From: Betaproteobacteria bacterium
GTDB lineage: Bacteria > Pseudomonadota > Gammaproteobacteria > Burkholderiales > Burkholderiaceae_A
NCBI GenBank assembly: GCA_028139135.1
Contig: JAOINB010000002.1
Coordinates: forward strand, 1 to 64,000
Reading direction: 5' to 3'
DNA: 64,000 bases
Positions 18,744 to 29,265 of this stretch are shown one piece after another (position 1 is the first letter of the stretch; each line of letters opens with the position of its first letter). Under the pieces are notes generated by a model. The model did not search any database and was not told where the DNA came from. It was given only the letters and a program-made list of their open reading frames with translations. The position numbers were made by a program, and so were the translations under genes.

Positions 18744-20063
18744 TTACTTTTCTCCTTGAACAAAAAGAATCATCCCTTGAGGAACCATATGAACAGGATT
18801 ACTAGAGGATGGGACCACAGTTATGCGATATTCCGAATTTTCTAGATCTTTTGGACAAATTACTTCAAATAACTCTATACCCGGGATAGCCTTCAGTTTC
18901 AGTTTAGAATCTGTCTGGATCCGTCTTCTTTTCATTCCGAGAATTCTTTTTTCTTTACACTTCATAACCTCGTTTGATTTTTCAATTATTATGGATTTGA
19001 TCCATGCTTCCACAGCTTCTTTAGGTATTCCCTTAACGCCAAAAACTAATGATTTGTCTACCCATTCTGGCCTTAAAACTATTTCAAAACTGTCTCCTAC
19101 TCTTGTAAACGGAACTTCATGGTAACTTTGACTTACACCTTCTAGGAATTTTAATAAATTTGTAAATAATGATGAGAAAGTACTATGCAAGTCTTCGTGG
19201 AGATACTTAGGAGGTAGATTAGGAATCCCTCCAAATTTCAACTGGCTTAGGGGTCCCAAAATTTCACACAGCACAAGATATAGTTGACGAGGTGAAACAT
19301 CCTTCATTTGCATCAAACTTTCTAGTTTTGGTAAAGATAATGCCATAAGACCTAATCTTTGAATTGTGGAGACTTGATCTGGATCAGAGAAATCGCCCTT
19401 TTGGGAATCAATTTGTCTGGCACAAAAAGTAGCCTTTGCTCTTAACTCCTCCGACAAATGCTTAAGCTCTTCTCTTAGAAATTTAGAGACACCAATATCG
19501 ATCAATGGGGGAATATAATCACCAACCTTGATAACTCCATCTACATTGTTTAAAACACATAATTTGAATGAGGAGTATGACCCAGGAGGTCTTTCGTTTG
19601 CAAATATCTTAAGGTTATAGGTTAATCTAGGTATATCGATAGGCTCTCCATCTTGAAAATCATCTAAAACAGGATCGCTCACTTTTTCTTCAAAACGAAA
19701 ATTTCCTTCCTTATTTTTCCTTGTTCCCAGGGGAAGGCCAATATAAATATCAATGGTCTCAGACTTTTTAACATTATCAGGTAGATCCTCTAGATTAATT
19801 TCCAGAGATGACGATTCTAATTTTCCATTCCACTTCAGAGCAGTACCGTCAGGCATAAATACTTCTAACGTCAATATTCGAAACTTACCGCCAGCTAGCA
19901 TTGCACTATCGATTTCAAAAGCCTTTATGCCCCATGCATCACAATGTCTACCCATAGAATGAAACGCTATTAGTTGATCTACCCTTGATGATTCTGTTTG
20001 AAAATGTTGTGGCGATAACAACATTCCTTCATGCCATTGGATTCTGTCTAAAATATTCATCAA
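18744..20063 (-). CDS. tssK: T6SS baseplate protein TssK
   Basis: RIQWHEGMLLSPQHFQ N-terminal signature. Confidence 0.95.
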   Translation of the reverse strand: MMNILDRIQWHEGMLLSPQHFQTESSRVDQLIAFHSMGRHCDAWGIKAFEIDSAMLAGGKFRILTLEVFMPDGTALKWNGKLESSSLEINLEDLPDNVKKSETIDIYIGLPLGTRKNKEGNFRFEEKVSDPVLDDFQDGEPIDIPRLTYNLKIFANERPPGSYSSFKLCVLNNVDGVIKVGDYIPPLIDIGVSKFLREELKHLSEELRAKATFCARQIDSQKGDFSDPDQVSTIQRLGLMALSLPKLESLMQMKDVSPRQLYLVLCEILGPLSQLKFGGIPNLPPKYLHEDLHSTFSSLFTNLLKFLEGVSQSYHEVPFTRVGDSFEIVLRPEWVDKSLVFGVKGIPKEAVEAWIKSIIIEKSNEVMKCKEKRILGMKRRRIQTDSKLKLKAIPGIELFEVICPKDLENSEYRITVVPSSSNPVHMVPQGMILFVQGEK

Positions 20064-20072
20064 TATTTCCTA

Positions 20073-20594
20073 TCAATTGGGTTTAATTGCATATGCGTTA
20101 AATTCATCAATATCAAAATCAATAACCACTATTCCTTCAAGATTATCAATTCTCGCTTTGTAATCTCCATCATTAAAATATTTTGCAAAGACCAATGCAC
20201 CAAAAACTCGTTCATCTTTGAAAAATTCATTGGGTACTGCTACACCATCTCCTGGAGCTAATTCCCAACTTCTTACAATGATCTCCTCAGAGAATGTCTT
20301 CAATAACGTATTTTTCTGTTCAAACCATTTTTTTGAATCTAGTTCTAAAATTTTTTTCAAAAGCGCATCATTTTTAATCAATGTAATATCAATCGCGATA
20401 GGATAATCCATATTTGCATTTTCTCTTATCAAAATATCTAGGGATTTCCAATACAGTTTTTCACCTGGTGGGAAAACATAGTTTTTCGCCGATTTATAGG
20501 CTTTTATTGGCGCATCTAGAACCCCACAACTTGTTAAAAAAGTGACTACGAATAAAAAAGATAAATTCCTGAAAACTTTTTTTAAGGTAATCAT
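20073..20594 (-). CDS. tssJ: T6SS lipoprotein TssJ
   Basis: Lipobox FLTSCG; IAIDITLIKND; position between tssK and upstream genes. Confidence 0.8.
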   Translation of the reverse strand: MITLKKVFRNLSFLFVVTFLTSCGVLDAPIKAYKSAKNYVFPPGEKLYWKSLDILIRENANMDYPIAIDITLIKNDALLKKILELDSKKWFEQKNTLLKTFSEEIIVRSWELAPGDGVAVPNEFFKDERVFGALVFAKYFNDGDYKARIDNLEGIVVIDFDIDEFNAYAIKPN

Positions 20595-20794
20595 TTCTTA
20601 CCTTCAGTCGACTGATCAAGCTGTGTATTTTTTTTCTTATCCAAAGATATTCTTTGATTTTTTTCCTTAATGGTCTCGATGGCATGTTCTTTTCCTAACT
20701 CATAGACAACTATCAATGAAACTATAAAAAAAATTAAAAAGCTCAAAAGGGCTATTATTGTTAATCGAGTAGTAAAGGAAAAAGTTATATTCAT
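20591..20794 (-). CDS. Small single-TM protein in T6SS operon
   Basis: 67 aa with TM (LTIIALLSFLIFFIVSLIVVYEL); 4-nt overlap with tssJ. Confidence 0.55.
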   Translation of the reverse strand: MNITFSFTTRLTIIALLSFLIFFIVSLIVVYELGKEHAIETIKEKNQRISLDKKKNTQLDQSTEGKK

Positions 20795-20805
20795 TTTATT
20801 ACCTG

Positions 20806-21180
20806 TTATTCCTTGTCGACGGTAAATTGACTAGGAGCTTCTACACTTATTGAACCAGTCCACAAACACTGAAGTTTAGATTTCTGAGTAACAGAGGGTA
20901 CGCCCTTTATTTTTACTTTTGTAGCAGTATCACTCCAGGGGAAAGGAGTGACTGGAATACATGGCATAGGCGATCCTCCGGCAGCTGCTACCGTAGGGTT
21001 AGCTGAGGTTGTACACATTCCAAAGGGGATTATATTTAGAAAAGGAACAGTGTCGAGCGCATTTCCAGCAGGCAAACCTGTCGTGGTCACACCATTTATA
21101 GGAAGCACTATAAACGGAGTCGGTACTGTACCACATGAACATTTTAAAAGACTGAGCGCACAAATAGCTTTAGGCATCAT
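20806..21180 (-). CDS. PAAR-like (DUF4280-type) T6SS spike-tip protein
   Basis: Cys-containing N-terminus, NIIPFGMCTTSANPTVAAAGG, PCIPVT, W-x-x-x pattern; ATGA overlap with MORN gene, downstream of vgrG. Confidence 0.75.
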   Translation of the reverse strand: MMPKAICALSLLKCSCGTVPTPFIVLPINGVTTTGLPAGNALDTVPFLNIIPFGMCTTSANPTVAAAGGSPMPCIPVTPFPWSDTATKVKIKGVPSVTQKSKLQCLWTGSISVEAPSQFTVDKE

Positions 21181-21782
21181 TCCCCCCGAAACACTTTAGT
21201 TAATGTACCAACCATATTTTTTTCTTTTTTATCTGAGATTCTTTTTCCTCGCTCATCGTACAATCTCGATTCTCCAATAATTTTTCCTTTACTGTAATCC
21301 GTTTCCTCCATGACGTTTCCATTTAACCAAAACCGAACCAATACTCCGTCCAGTTGACCTCGCAAATAAGTAGACCTTTGTATAAGAATCCCATCGGCTG
21401 TAAAATCTTCAGCAAGTCCCTCTAATAATCCATCCTTGTAATTCGCTTCTCTGACGCACTGACCCTTATTCCAGAATCTAGAAACCCCTTCACGTAAATC
21501 TTTCTCGAAGTTAATAATCGCGGATAACTCTCCAGTTTCATCAAATAGCTCTGTCGGTCCATCTAAATACCCCTGTTTAAAACTTCTTTTAGAACTGAGC
21601 TCTCCCTTAATATAAGTCTCTAAAAACCCATCTAGATTGCCTTCTTTAAAATTAACTCTTTGTTCAAGATTCCCTTCCATATCATAAAATTCACAAATAC
21701 CATCAAGTTTAGATCCTTTCATATGGGACCTTTGTTTTATCTGCTTGTTACTGTAAAACTCTTCTATTACTCTCGTCTCCAT
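21177..21782 (-). CDS. MORN-repeat-like protein linked to VgrG/PAAR
   Basis: Tandem ~20-23-residue repeats (G.LDG..E.Y...G.L....NFK.G.LDG...). Confidence 0.8.
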   Translation of the reverse strand: METRVIEEFYSNKQIKQRSHMKGSKLDGICEFYDMEGNLEQRVNFKEGNLDGFLETYIKGELSSKRSFKQGYLDGPTELFDETGELSAIINFEKDLREGVSRFWNKGQCVREANYKDGLLEGLAEDFTADGILIQRSTYLRGQLDGVLVRFWLNGNVMEETDYSKGKIIGESRLYDERGKRISDKKEKNMVGTLTKVFRGE

Positions 21783-21783
21783 A

Positions 21784-23898
21784 CTAACCCAGCCCTATCT
21801 GTGGGGAAGACACTGAAACATTAGCTCCGCCATTTATTTCTACCGAAGTCCCTCCTTTTAATTTTGAAGTGGTACTTCCTTGTAGTTCCAAACTCATAGC
21901 TTCAATCTTCAAAGATTGAGCCGCTTTGATTTCACACTTATCCTCAGAATTTATTTTAAAAGTCTTTTCTGACTCCTGTAAGAATTCTTTTTTTGTGAGA
22001 ATGCTAATTGAATCCTCTGCTTCGAGTAATACTTTCCCTTTAACTTTTATCGATAAGTCACCTTCAATATTAAGGGTATAGTCCCCTTTAACATTACACT
22101 CAAAGTTCCCATCAATATTTTGCGTAAAATTCTGACAATTATTTTTAATTTCATCTCCATTTATCGTCACAACTCTATCTTTTTCAACAAGATGATCTTC
22201 GCTACCCTCTAAAACCTTAACTGTCCTGTTACCCTTCTCTACTTTATGTATTTCATCACCCTTGAATATAGTGGTGGTTAGGTTATTCTCAATTTCGATT
22301 TTCATATCCTTATGGGCATGCAAGTAAAACTCTTCCTCATTCATTTTGTCTTCAAATCTAATCTCATTTCCAATACCCCTTCCGGCATTATTTTCTGAAA
22401 CAATGGAATTAACAAACCCAAATGGATCGTTGCTAAAATCTTGAGCCGTATTTTTCAGGTTTGATAAATCGGTAACAAAATTATCAGCAGTATCCTCCCT
22501 TGTATTTTTCGTGAAAGGCTTACTTCGAATAACGCTTTGTGTCTGTTTTGAAGGAAGATCTACCGGACGATCTCGTTCAGAGTTATAAACACATCCAGTA
22601 ACAACTGGTTTGTCTGGATCTCCATCAACATATGTAACCAAAACCTCCTGGCCAACTCTAGGAATGAACAAATGGCCCCAACCTGTATCTGCCCATGTTT
22701 GGGAAACTCGTAACCAGCAAGAACTATTCTCATTCCTTATATCAGATCTGTCCCAATGGAATTTTACTTTTATCCTACCGAGATTATCAGTCCAAATCTC
22801 CTCACCCGGAGGGCCAACTACAAAGGCAGAATGTGTTCCAGAAACTCGAGGTATCCTTGTTTTCTTTATTGGCCTGACAGGGTGGTCTATAGGTATTGCC
22901 TCGAATGAATTTCCATACTTCTCGTTTTTAAAAGAGTGAGTGACTGATTTTATAATGTAGTCCTGATTAACATCCTCGTTTCTGTACTCCTGAAGTGAAA
23001 AAAAAGATCCAGCCTGCAAGGAAAAACATAAGCTTTCGCCTCTGTTAACTTGCGATTCGAGTCTAAGTTGCTCCATCTCTTTTTTACTCTTTCCTTCAGA
23101 GGGGATTCCGTCAGCAAAACCTCCAAAGTATTTATAAATTTCCCCAAAGTCTTTTTCAGAAGAGTACGAGGCACTTGAGAGAACTCCTGCATTAAGATAA
23201 TCGTAACCTCTCAGGGAAACAGATTTTGGGCCAATTTCTGTAATGGATTCAAACTTTGTTACCGTATCAGAACCTACTCTTTCACTCTGATTAGAACGAT
23301 AAAAAAGTTGTTTTTGGTCGCACAGCTCATGACACTCTACAGAGTCACCTAAAACGAATGTGTGGTTGCCATTTTTGAACGTAAAAAAATAAAATATTCC
23401 TTCATCTTCCAATAATCGCGAGATAAAATCAAAATCAGACTCATCATATTGGACACAGTATTCCCTTTTTTCATAAGTATTTGTTAAGCGTGTTTCAAAC
23501 TCTACCTTGTTTGCGTTAAGTAACCCAACGATAATTTCTACTGCGTTTAAATTTTGAAAGATTCGCCTGTTTTCCGTATATTTTAAAAGAGAAACCCTAG
23601 GGATCACTTTTATTTCATAATACGAAAACTCAGTATCTAAACCCATTTGATTTATATATGAAATAATTCCATGAAATTCTTTTTTCGTTTGGCTATCATC
23701 AAAAATAGTAATTGATGCATCCGTACCTAGTAACTTTTCAGTTTCGATGGAGATATTGGAAGATCGTAGCTTCAGGTTAAATACAAACGTATCTGAAATA
23801 AATTCTTCTCCTAAAAATTCGTACAATAGTAATTCATCTTTGCCCAAGACTGTCTCTAGATGAATTAATAAGTTCCTTTGACTATAACCTGTTCTCAT
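21784..23898 (-). CDS. vgrG: T6SS spike protein VgrG (TssI)
   Basis: YCVQYDESDFDFISRLLEDEGIFYFF; GRIKVKFHWDR; gp5-like C-terminal repeats. Confidence 0.95.
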   Translation of the reverse strand: MRTGYSQRNLLIHLETVLGKDELLLYEFLGEEFISDTFVFNLKLRSSNISIETEKLLGTDASITIFDDSQTKKEFHGIISYINQMGLDTEFSYYEIKVIPRVSLLKYTENRRIFQNLNAVEIIVGLLNANKVEFETRLTNTYEKREYCVQYDESDFDFISRLLEDEGIFYFFTFKNGNHTFVLGDSVECHELCDQKQLFYRSNQSERVGSDTVTKFESITEIGPKSVSLRGYDYLNAGVLSSASYSSEKDFGEIYKYFGGFADGIPSEGKSKKEMEQLRLESQVNRGESLCFSLQAGSFFSLQEYRNEDVNQDYIIKSVTHSFKNEKYGNSFEAIPIDHPVRPIKKTRIPRVSGTHSAFVVGPPGEEIWTDNLGRIKVKFHWDRSDIRNENSSCWLRVSQTWADTGWGHLFIPRVGQEVLVTYVDGDPDKPVVTGCVYNSERDRPVDLPSKQTQSVIRSKPFTKNTREDTADNFVTDLSNLKNTAQDFSNDPFGFVNSIVSENNAGRGIGNEIRFEDKMNEEEFYLHAHKDMKIEIENNLTTTIFKGDEIHKVEKGNRTVKVLEGSEDHLVEKDRVVTINGDEIKNNCQNFTQNIDGNFECNVKGDYTLNIEGDLSIKVKGKVLLEAEDSISILTKKEFLQESEKTFKINSEDKCEIKAAQSLKIEAMSLELQGSTTSKLKGGTSVEINGGANVSVSSPQIGLG

Positions 23899-24934
23899 CT
23901 AACCTAAACTCCAACATTACACTATCCGGATTGGTCTTCGTTAAATCGCCGAGCCATGTATTCCAGCCCAGTCTCATCGTTGATTGTCTCGATAATTCAC
24001 AATTTTTTATTTCTTGCTGACCAAGATATAATTTTAGTAATACAGAAATATTTCGTGGTAAAAATCTGTAAATTAGCTTGACTAGTTCTGCATACTTCTT
24101 TCCAGTGGGAAGTAGAGATAAAAACGTTCTCATATCTAACTTTTTTATTTCAATTAAAAGACCGGAGGAAATATTCCAGGACTTTTTTCCTAATACGGCA
24201 TTTTTTCCTAATACGGCATTTTCATATCCTGTGCTTAAACTACTTCGCTGCAAAGCAATATCCGACCAAGAGCCGTTAAACTCACAGCAGGTAATATTAT
24301 TCAAATTCATTCTGTTTTTAATTAAGGTTAGGAGATTAGACGAAGATCGCGGAGCGCCTCCAAAAATACCTGCATGCCGCAACCATTGAACATCAGAAAA
24401 TGTTTTGAACTCCGTCGAAGACCTTCCAAGGGATGCCAGGCTATCAACAATCTTTTCAATGCTTGTCTGAGAACCCTTCTTCCAGGTCAAGGATGGATCG
24501 CGCTTCTTTTTTCCTAAGTAAAAAAGAGTAACTAAACGATGCAAAAAAATATCCAGGAAATCAGATGTAGCACAATCTTTTTTTCTCTCTCTATCAAGAA
24601 TTAATTCACAAAAGGTTTGAGGTAAAGGTCCCGAATTTGAAGTAAAAGAAAAAAAAGGTGTAGCTAAAGTAATGAGGTTTTTTTTTGTCTTGTCATATTG
24701 AATTGAGTAAACATCACTAGACTCGAAATTTAACGTGGTAACACCTTTAATATGAATGTGCTTTCTAACCTCTTCTTCATCTAAATTTTTCGTTTTGTAA
24801 CTTGCTATCCTTTCAAGTAAATAAATAGCACGCAAGAGGTCATACTTCTGAGAATTAGTCATCAAATCCTCTAATCGTAATTTTACATGTTTTTCCTCCA
24901 TTGATTTTCGATCATTAATTATCTCCTGGTTCAT
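23882..24934 (-). CDS. tssG: T6SS baseplate protein TssG
   Basis: Position between tssF and vgrG; FLDIFLHRLVTLFYLGKKKRDP...AGIFGGAPRSSSNLLTLIKNRMNL; RLGWNTWLG near C-terminus. Confidence 0.9.
   Translation of the reverse strand: MNQEIINDRKSMEEKHVKLRLEDLMTNSQKYDLLRAIYLLERIASYKTKNLDEEEVRKHIHIKGVTTLNFESSDVYSIQYDKTKKNLITLATPFFSFTSNSGPLPQTFCELILDRERKKDCATSDFLDIFLHRLVTLFYLGKKKRDPSLTWKKGSQTSIEKIVDSLASLGRSSTEFKTFSDVQWLRHAGIFGGAPRSSSNLLTLIKNRMNLNNITCCEFNGSWSDIALQRSSLSTGYENAVLGKNAVLGKKSWNISSGLLIEIKKLDMRTFLSLLPTGKKYAELVKLIYRFLPRNISVLLKLYLGQQEIKNCELSRQSTMRLGWNTWLGDLTKTNPDSVMLEFRLDENRL
24183..24218. repeat. Perfect tandem duplication of an 18-bp unit within tssG
   Basis: ttttttcctaatacggca x2; gives NAVLGKNAVLGK. 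Confidence 0.9.
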
Positions 24935-24935
24935 T

Positions 24936-26711
24936 TTATATATACTCCTGCGTACCAGACATGGGCGGCCATTCTATAAGCTTTTCATTTTCACAAATCA
25001 CAGAAAGACAAACAAATGAATTAATTGTTGTATATAACGAAAAGAATTTTGCCAAGACTAGGGTAAATAAAACCAGGGAAGAACCAACAAATGCATCTCT
25101 TTCAACCTCAATCGTTACGGACACGCCGGTACAGAAAGTCCTCCACGAAGCTTTTCGTAATCTTCTCACAGACTCCTTTGCGACAAGTTTCTTAATACCT
25201 CTAATTTGCTCAAAATCTCTAAGGTTACCTGTGGAAAATAAAGAGAGCATTTCCCGAATTTGTTGAATTCCAGTATCACCTGCTACTAACGAGTAATGAT
25301 TTAAAGTTAATAGAGACGTTAGCTGCCAGATAGAGCCTCCATCAAATGAAGGATCCCTCTGTGGTGTTGGCTCATAAAGTGATTTTATCTGAATTCCATC
25401 CGAGATATTTTCGGCATCAAATCGGGAGTTCGCAGGAATTTGTTCACAAAGTCGTCGGTTTGTACATAGCAAATTTGCGTATGCGGTAGCGTTTTTGACA
25501 ATTTCTCCTGAGAGATTTCTTTCAACAATACTAAAAAAAATATCCGAACCAGTAATATCTTTCCTTAAACTTTTTTCTCTTCTAGCTACCCAATATAAAT
25601 TGCTATTTTCTTCCTCATCTGAATCCTGATTTTCTGTAACAGTGGAAAAATCCCTAATTTTCTTAGGTTTGCTTCCTCCAGGCTCAGAGATAGTAATGCT
25701 ATCTATCGAATGTATTTCTGTGTACGAGTCTTTTTTTTTGTCTGCAATTAATAATTGATCCACTTTCTTATCAGATAACTTTATTGGCTCGCTTATTTTT
25801 GTAAAGAGATTTATTATTGGTACACAATTAAGCATTAAGTTGTGTTGCGTCATTGTTCTAAGCTTTTTGGGAAGAATGGAGAAATTGAACTTTAATATTA
25901 ATTTTCTCCCCGAAAAATTCCTCAAATCTATGTTCTTTAATGTTACAAAATTAAATTTTTTTTCAAATGCGAAGTATTCTTGCAAAAGACAGTATGCTGA
26001 CTGGCCTCCTTCTGGCAAAGGAAGAGCTAATTCTTCCTCATCAAACCCTTTATACTCAATGTTATTTTTGGAATATTCTCTGATGTTACCTTTTTGATCA
26101 AGAAGAGTTACTCCTTGCAGTTTATTTGTCAAATTTTCTTGAAATAAAGAAATCATTTTCCAATCAGCGTTAATGTGAAAATCCAAAGATGGAATGACTA
26201 ACTCAGACAAGTCGGAATCCTGGATTGTTTGGATATGTACAAAAAAATTCTCATCATCGTCGAATGAGACTCTGGCAATCTCTAACGGAACAAAGAATAA
26301 GTCCCAGACCGTTCTAAATGCGCAAACCTGGTTGGTATCTGAACATGCCAGTAACTTGGAATGCCTAGGAATTTGTAAAGGTTTCGTTAATTTGCCCAAT
26401 CTTTCATTTGATCTAAGATTGACAATAGTCAACGATGGAATAGGTTGTAAGAGTGACGGACAGAACTTATCTAAAACATGATTTGCAATTTGTGAATAAT
26501 CCCTATCTATATCTCTACGTACTCTAGCCGACAAGAAAGCAAACGATTCGATAAGTCGCTCAACATGAGGATCTAATGACTCGCTTTCTCTTAGATCTAA
26601 TCTCGAGGCAACCTGTGGGTATTTTTTCCCAAAATCTTTTCCCTCTCTACGTAAATATTCGAGCTCTCGAGTAAAATAATCCATTAAATCTAATTCTCGA
26701 TTAACCGACAA
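24936..26711 (-). CDS. tssF: T6SS baseplate protein TssF
   Basis: DYFTRELEYLRREGKDFGKKYPQVASRLDL. Confidence 0.95.
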   Translation of the reverse strand: MSVNRELDLMDYFTRELEYLRREGKDFGKKYPQVASRLDLRESESLDPHVERLIESFAFLSARVRRDIDRDYSQIANHVLDKFCPSLLQPIPSLTIVNLRSNERLGKLTKPLQIPRHSKLLACSDTNQVCAFRTVWDLFFVPLEIARVSFDDDENFFVHIQTIQDSDLSELVIPSLDFHINADWKMISLFQENLTNKLQGVTLLDQKGNIREYSKNNIEYKGFDEEELALPLPEGGQSAYCLLQEYFAFEKKFNFVTLKNIDLRNFSGRKLILKFNFSILPKKLRTMTQHNLMLNCVPIINLFTKISEPIKLSDKKVDQLLIADKKKDSYTEIHSIDSITISEPGGSKPKKIRDFSTVTENQDSDEEENSNLYWVARREKSLRKDITGSDIFFSIVERNLSGEIVKNATAYANLLCTNRRLCEQIPANSRFDAENISDGIQIKSLYEPTPQRDPSFDGGSIWQLTSLLTLNHYSLVAGDTGIQQIREMLSLFSTGNLRDFEQIRGIKKLVAKESVRRLRKASWRTFCTGVSVTIEVERDAFVGSSLVLFTLVLAKFFSLYTTINSFVCLSVICENEKLIEWPPMSGTQEYI

Positions 26712-27180
26712 AGCTTTGCTCCTCTATAGAGTAATCTGTAAATTCACTTTCTGATGATATTAAAAAAGAAACCGGTTCTGTAGACTGATCAGTCTGTAAG
26801 TCTCCTGAAATCTGAAATTTCAGTTCTGCTTTATTTTGACTATCGACAATGTGCTCGATATTTATATTTTTTAACCTTGGTTCGAAAAATAGAAACGCCT
26901 TCGTCAAGATCTGATGAATTTCACTTCTATTTTCGGAATTTTGAACAGATTTCCCGTAAAAATCCGGTAATCCGTAATCTAAAACTGTGAGAATTTTCTT
27001 ATTCAGAAATTCTGAGGACGTGAGCCTCGACCTTGTTTGCGTAATCCTGATAAGTTCTTTAAATACGGATCTTTCAAGTTGTTTTACATCTAACCAATGA
27101 GCTACCTCCCTCTTTTTATCTTCTACTTTCGCCAATCGATCAAAAAGAGGAGCGTATCCACCGGTTTTTAAACGAGACAT
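26701..27180 (-). CDS. tssE: T6SS gp25-like baseplate protein TssE
   Basis: LTSSEFLNKKILTVLDYGLPDF and gp25-like C-terminus; overlaps tssF. Confidence 0.88.
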   Translation of the reverse strand: MSRLKTGGYAPLFDRLAKVEDKKREVAHWLDVKQLERSVFKELIRITQTRSRLTSSEFLNKKILTVLDYGLPDFYGKSVQNSENRSEIHQILTKAFLFFEPRLKNINIEHIVDSQNKAELKFQISGDLQTDQSTEPVSFLISSESEFTDYSIEEQSFVG

Positions 27181-27207
27181 TTTCTATCCCCAGCATTAAG
27201 CTAATCT

Positions 27208-27702
27208 TTAGGCTGGCAGATTTAAACTTAAATCCCATCCAAAAGAATCATTCCCTGGGCTTACAACGTCAACGCCCTGCTGTTTGTATTCAATTTGAAT
27301 CTTCTGGAAATTAAGCTTAAAAATGTCAGTCGGAAATTGCCCTTCGCCACCCGCTTGAGTTTTAATATCCGAAACCATAGCGTTTTGCATAGTAATTACA
27401 AATATGGGCATAAAGGCACCAGAGGCTGTACGCCCAACCCTAAGAGTCGCAGAATGTACAGTAGCATTTGCACAGGATGAAAAGAGCGCTGGTGTGGACA
27501 GGTCAGACATTTTTGTAAGTATCATATCTGAAAATGTAACTCTCCCCGCAGTCCTCTCAGTGTTTGCAATGTCCATTTGCATTGGCATCGTAGCCTGTAT
27601 TTGCCATGTTTTGCATAAAATACCCGCCTCATCATCTAAAAGAATTGTGTCATTACCCTTAACGTCAGACAAAACAAGATGGTAAATATCATTCGAGCTC
27701 AT
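27208..27702 (-). CDS. hcp: T6SS tube protein Hcp (TssD)
   Basis: 164 aa, Hcp-like beta protein located between tssC and tssE. Confidence 0.88.
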   Translation of the reverse strand: MSSNDIYHLVLSDVKGNDTILLDDEAGILCKTWQIQATMPMQMDIANTERTAGRVTFSDMILTKMSDLSTPALFSSCANATVHSATLRVGRTASGAFMPIFVITMQNAMVSDIKTQAGGEGQFPTDIFKLNFQKIQIEYKQQGVDVVSPGNDSFGWDLSLNLPA

Positions 27703-27760
27703 GGCTTATACTCCACTAATGTAAGTTGTTTTAAAAGTTTTTATGTTTTGATGATGCATT

Positions 27761-29236
27761 CTAACTAGCAGGAGGAGGCAACTCAGCAACCAACCTTATT
27801 GACGCTGTGAGTTCTTCCATCTGAAAATGAGGCCTAATAAAAACTACTGCTTTATAAGAGCCAGGTTTGCCAGGAATCTCAGAAACATCGATCCTAGCAT
27901 TTCCGAGTGGTAAGCGCGCTTTCGTTTCCTGAGGAGCACTATCATTCAAACAAACGTAATCAGAAATCCATGTGTTAAGGTAGGTTTCAACGCTTTGCCT
28001 AGTTTGGAAACTTCCTACTTTGTCTCTCATAATGACCTTAATGTAATGTGCAAAGCGTGACGAAGCCAACATGTATGGCAACCTAGAAGATAGCTGAGCA
28101 TTCGCATTTGCGCTATCCAAATTATAAAGCTTAGGTTTATTAACTGTTTGTCCACCAAAAAACGCGGCGAAATTAGAACCTTTTGAATTTACAATTGCTA
28201 TAAAACCTAAATCATTCAGCTCTTTTTCCCGTCTATCAGTGATAGTAACCTCTGTGGGACATTTCAAAACAATATCCCCTTCATTTGTTTTGTATGTATG
28301 AGCGGTCATTCCTTCAACCTTGCCACCTCCTTCAACCCCTCTAATTGCACTTGTCCAACCATATTTTGCAAAAGCATCTGTAATTCTTAAACCCAGTTGG
28401 TATGATGAGTTTGCCCACAGATATTTAGAGTGATCTTTACCGTCGACATCCTCTTCAAATGAAAACGATTCAACAGGGACAAATTTTGCCCCGAACGGTA
28501 ATCTGGCAGCATACCTAGGTAGGACTAATGATACATACCTTGAATCTTCAGAATCCCGGAATGCCTTCCATGTAATTAATTCTGCACTTTCGAATATTTT
28601 AGACATATCCCTAGGTGTGCCTAACTCAGTAAAGGCTTTCATATCAAATAATGCTGGATCAGCCGCCGCGACAAATGGAGCATGTGCGGCTGCGGCGACT
28701 TTTGAAATTCTCTCCAAAAGAGAAATGTCTTGTGGATGTCGACTAAAATAGAAATCTGACAGTAGCATAGAATAAGGACTACCACCAAAAGTACCGTATT
28801 CATCTTCGTAAACTTTTTTAAACAAGTTACTCATATCATAATCAACTGCTGTTTCTAAATCCTTGAGCAACTCTTTCTTCGAAACATTCAACAATCGGAG
28901 CTTTAGTTTCGGACCGGTCTCCGTTCCGAAGACCATGTCTCTCAAACCTGTCCACGCAGCTTCCAGACCCTGGAAGTCGGGATGGTGCATAATCGCATTC
29001 AAATGATCTGATAAAAGAGAATCAATTGATGAAATCCTATCGTTTATCATAGCTACAACATCCTTATCAGGACTGAATTTCATGCCCTCATCTAGAAGTT
29101 CTGTAGCGAACTGTCCCAACATCAATTTGGCGTAAGACTCTTGCGAGGGGTTGCTCACCATACCCCCTTCTTCAATGATTCGCTCAATTAAAGACAAGTC
29201 GGTCTTAATATCTTCTCCTTTTCCGCTATCAGCCAT
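27761..29236 (-). CDS. tssC: T6SS contractile sheath large subunit TssC (VipB)
   Basis: HHPDFQGLEAAWTGLRDMV, PRYAARLPFGAKFVPVESFSFEE, FAHYIKVIMRDKVGSF. Confidence 0.97.
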   Translation of the reverse strand: MADSGKGEDIKTDLSLIERIIEEGGMVSNPSQESYAKLMLGQFATELLDEGMKFSPDKDVVAMINDRISSIDSLLSDHLNAIMHHPDFQGLEAAWTGLRDMVFGTETGPKLKLRLLNVSKKELLKDLETAVDYDMSNLFKKVYEDEYGTFGGSPYSMLLSDFYFSRHPQDISLLERISKVAAAAHAPFVAAADPALFDMKAFTELGTPRDMSKIFESAELITWKAFRDSEDSRYVSLVLPRYAARLPFGAKFVPVESFSFEEDVDGKDHSKYLWANSSYQLGLRITDAFAKYGWTSAIRGVEGGGKVEGMTAHTYKTNEGDIVLKCPTEVTITDRREKELNDLGFIAIVNSKGSNFAAFFGGQTVNKPKLYNLDSANANAQLSSRLPYMLASSRFAHYIKVIMRDKVGSFQTRQSVETYLNTWISDYVCLNDSAPQETKARLPLGNARIDVSEIPGKPGSYKAVVFIRPHFQMEELTASIRLVAELPPPAS

Positions 29237-29265
29237 TTTTTTACCCCTAATAATTCAATTAATAT

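Noticed and set aside
20494-20685. Alternative-frame ORFs antisense or overlapping tss genes (e.g. 20494-20685, 22695-22877, 18823-19125)
   Set aside because: Lie inside confidently assigned CDS; no motifs; expected by chance.
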